Source: DATMXS01 sp050260275 | Lineage (GTDB): Bacteria > Acidobacteriota > Terriglobia > Bryobacterales > Bryobacteraceae | NCBI GenBank assembly: GCA_050260275.1 | Contig: JBLNBX010000203.1 | Coordinates: 1 to 8,568 of the forward strand | Direction of reading: 5' to 3' | DNA length: 8,568 bases | In this document: positions 8,404 through 8,568 of the stretch, piece after piece | How positions within the stretch are numbered: position 1 is the stretch's first letter | How the letters are laid out: each line of letters begins with the position of its first letter | Notes under the pieces: model-generated | Database searches by the model: none | Told to the model about the DNA's origin: nothing | The model's input: the letters and a program-made list of their open reading frames with translations, nothing else | Made by a program: the position numbers and the translations under genes

Positions 8404-8568
8404 ATGAGCAAGAAGTGGTACAACTTCTTCGTCTCCATCGAACGCGCGAGGCCGGACGCGCCGGAGCAGGCGGGGGTCCCGACGCCCGCACAAACCGTCG
8501 CCGACATAGCGGCTCTCATGGAAGCGGAGGCTGCGCCGGAACCGGCGCTGGCAGCCAGCGACCGCCTC
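8404..8568 (+). CDS. Hypothetical protein, N-terminal fragment (runs off the right edge)
   Basis: Fifty-five codons are in the window, beginning MSKKWYNFFVSIERARPDAP and continuing as an Ala/Pro/Glu-rich, probably disordered stretch with a possible short helix (TVADIAALMEAEAA). There is no signal peptide or membrane segment. GGGGA at 8393-8397 lies 6 bases before the ATG, a good ribosome binding site, and a plausible promoter precedes it, so the start is well supported. I do not recognise a function. The KKWYNFFVS opening followed by an Ala/Pro linker reminds me of a conserved uncharacterised family in Acidobacteriota, but that is from memory and unverified. It is transcribed away from the YprB-like gene. 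Confidence 0.7.
   Translation, partial: MSKKWYNFFVSIERARPDAPEQAGVPTPAQTVADIAALMEAEAAPEPALAASDRL

Noticed and set aside
8218..8493. 92-codon N-terminal extension of the YprB-like exonuclease
   Set aside because: It is Arg/Pro/Gly-rich without homology, contains the TATAAT promoter and overlaps the divergent gene starting at 8404.

Overview
This is a GC-rich chromosomal window, probably from an Acidobacteriota-like (Solibacteres/Bryobacter-type) or similar soil or sediment bacterium. That placement is an inference from overall gene style, the palindromic repeats and the start of the last gene; no marker gene in the window settles it. No tRNA, rRNA, CRISPR array, transposase, integrase or phage gene was seen.

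Left part (1-583, minus strand): an OsmC-family thiol peroxidase-like protein is followed 38 bases later by the first 37 codons of a probable ECF sigma factor that runs off the left edge. A short divergent intergenic region (584-666) carries a perfect 16-base palindrome, the best operator candidate in the window.

Centre (667-6616, plus strand): a tightly packed tripartite efflux operon. The order is a TolC-type outer membrane factor, a lipoprotein membrane fusion protein, an HAE-type RND permease of about 1072 residues, and a 63-residue DUF2892 (YgaP-like) two-helix membrane protein. Gaps are 21 bases, a 1-base stop/start overlap, and 11 bases. The first three would form an envelope-spanning, proton-driven pump. 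The last is a small inner-membrane accessory protein with a conserved Cys-Pro motif. The OsmC gene across the shared intergenic region suggests a link to reactive or electrophilic compounds, but nothing in the sequence fixes the pump's substrate.

Convergent intergenic region (6617-6972, about 356 bases): no gene, but a dense cluster of perfect or near-perfect palindromes. They include two tandem hairpins with shared outer arms, two GCCCC-N5-GGGGC hairpins, a 13/14 direct repeat and a long nested stem with related palindromes at its ends. It resembles REP/BIME-type extragenic palindromic elements, and no obvious intrinsic terminator is present.

Right part: a minus-strand YprB/MrfB-like DEDDh exonuclease with a helical-repeat C-terminus (6973-8217). 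Its start is best placed at a TTG just downstream of a strong TATAAT promoter, not at the far upstream end of the open frame. Divergent from it is a plus-strand gene of unknown function that runs off the right edge (8404-8568), with its own promoter and Shine-Dalgarno sequence. Most of the window is ordinary housekeeping and efflux content. The palindrome cluster, the operator candidate and the DUF2892-RND linkage deserve the most follow-up.
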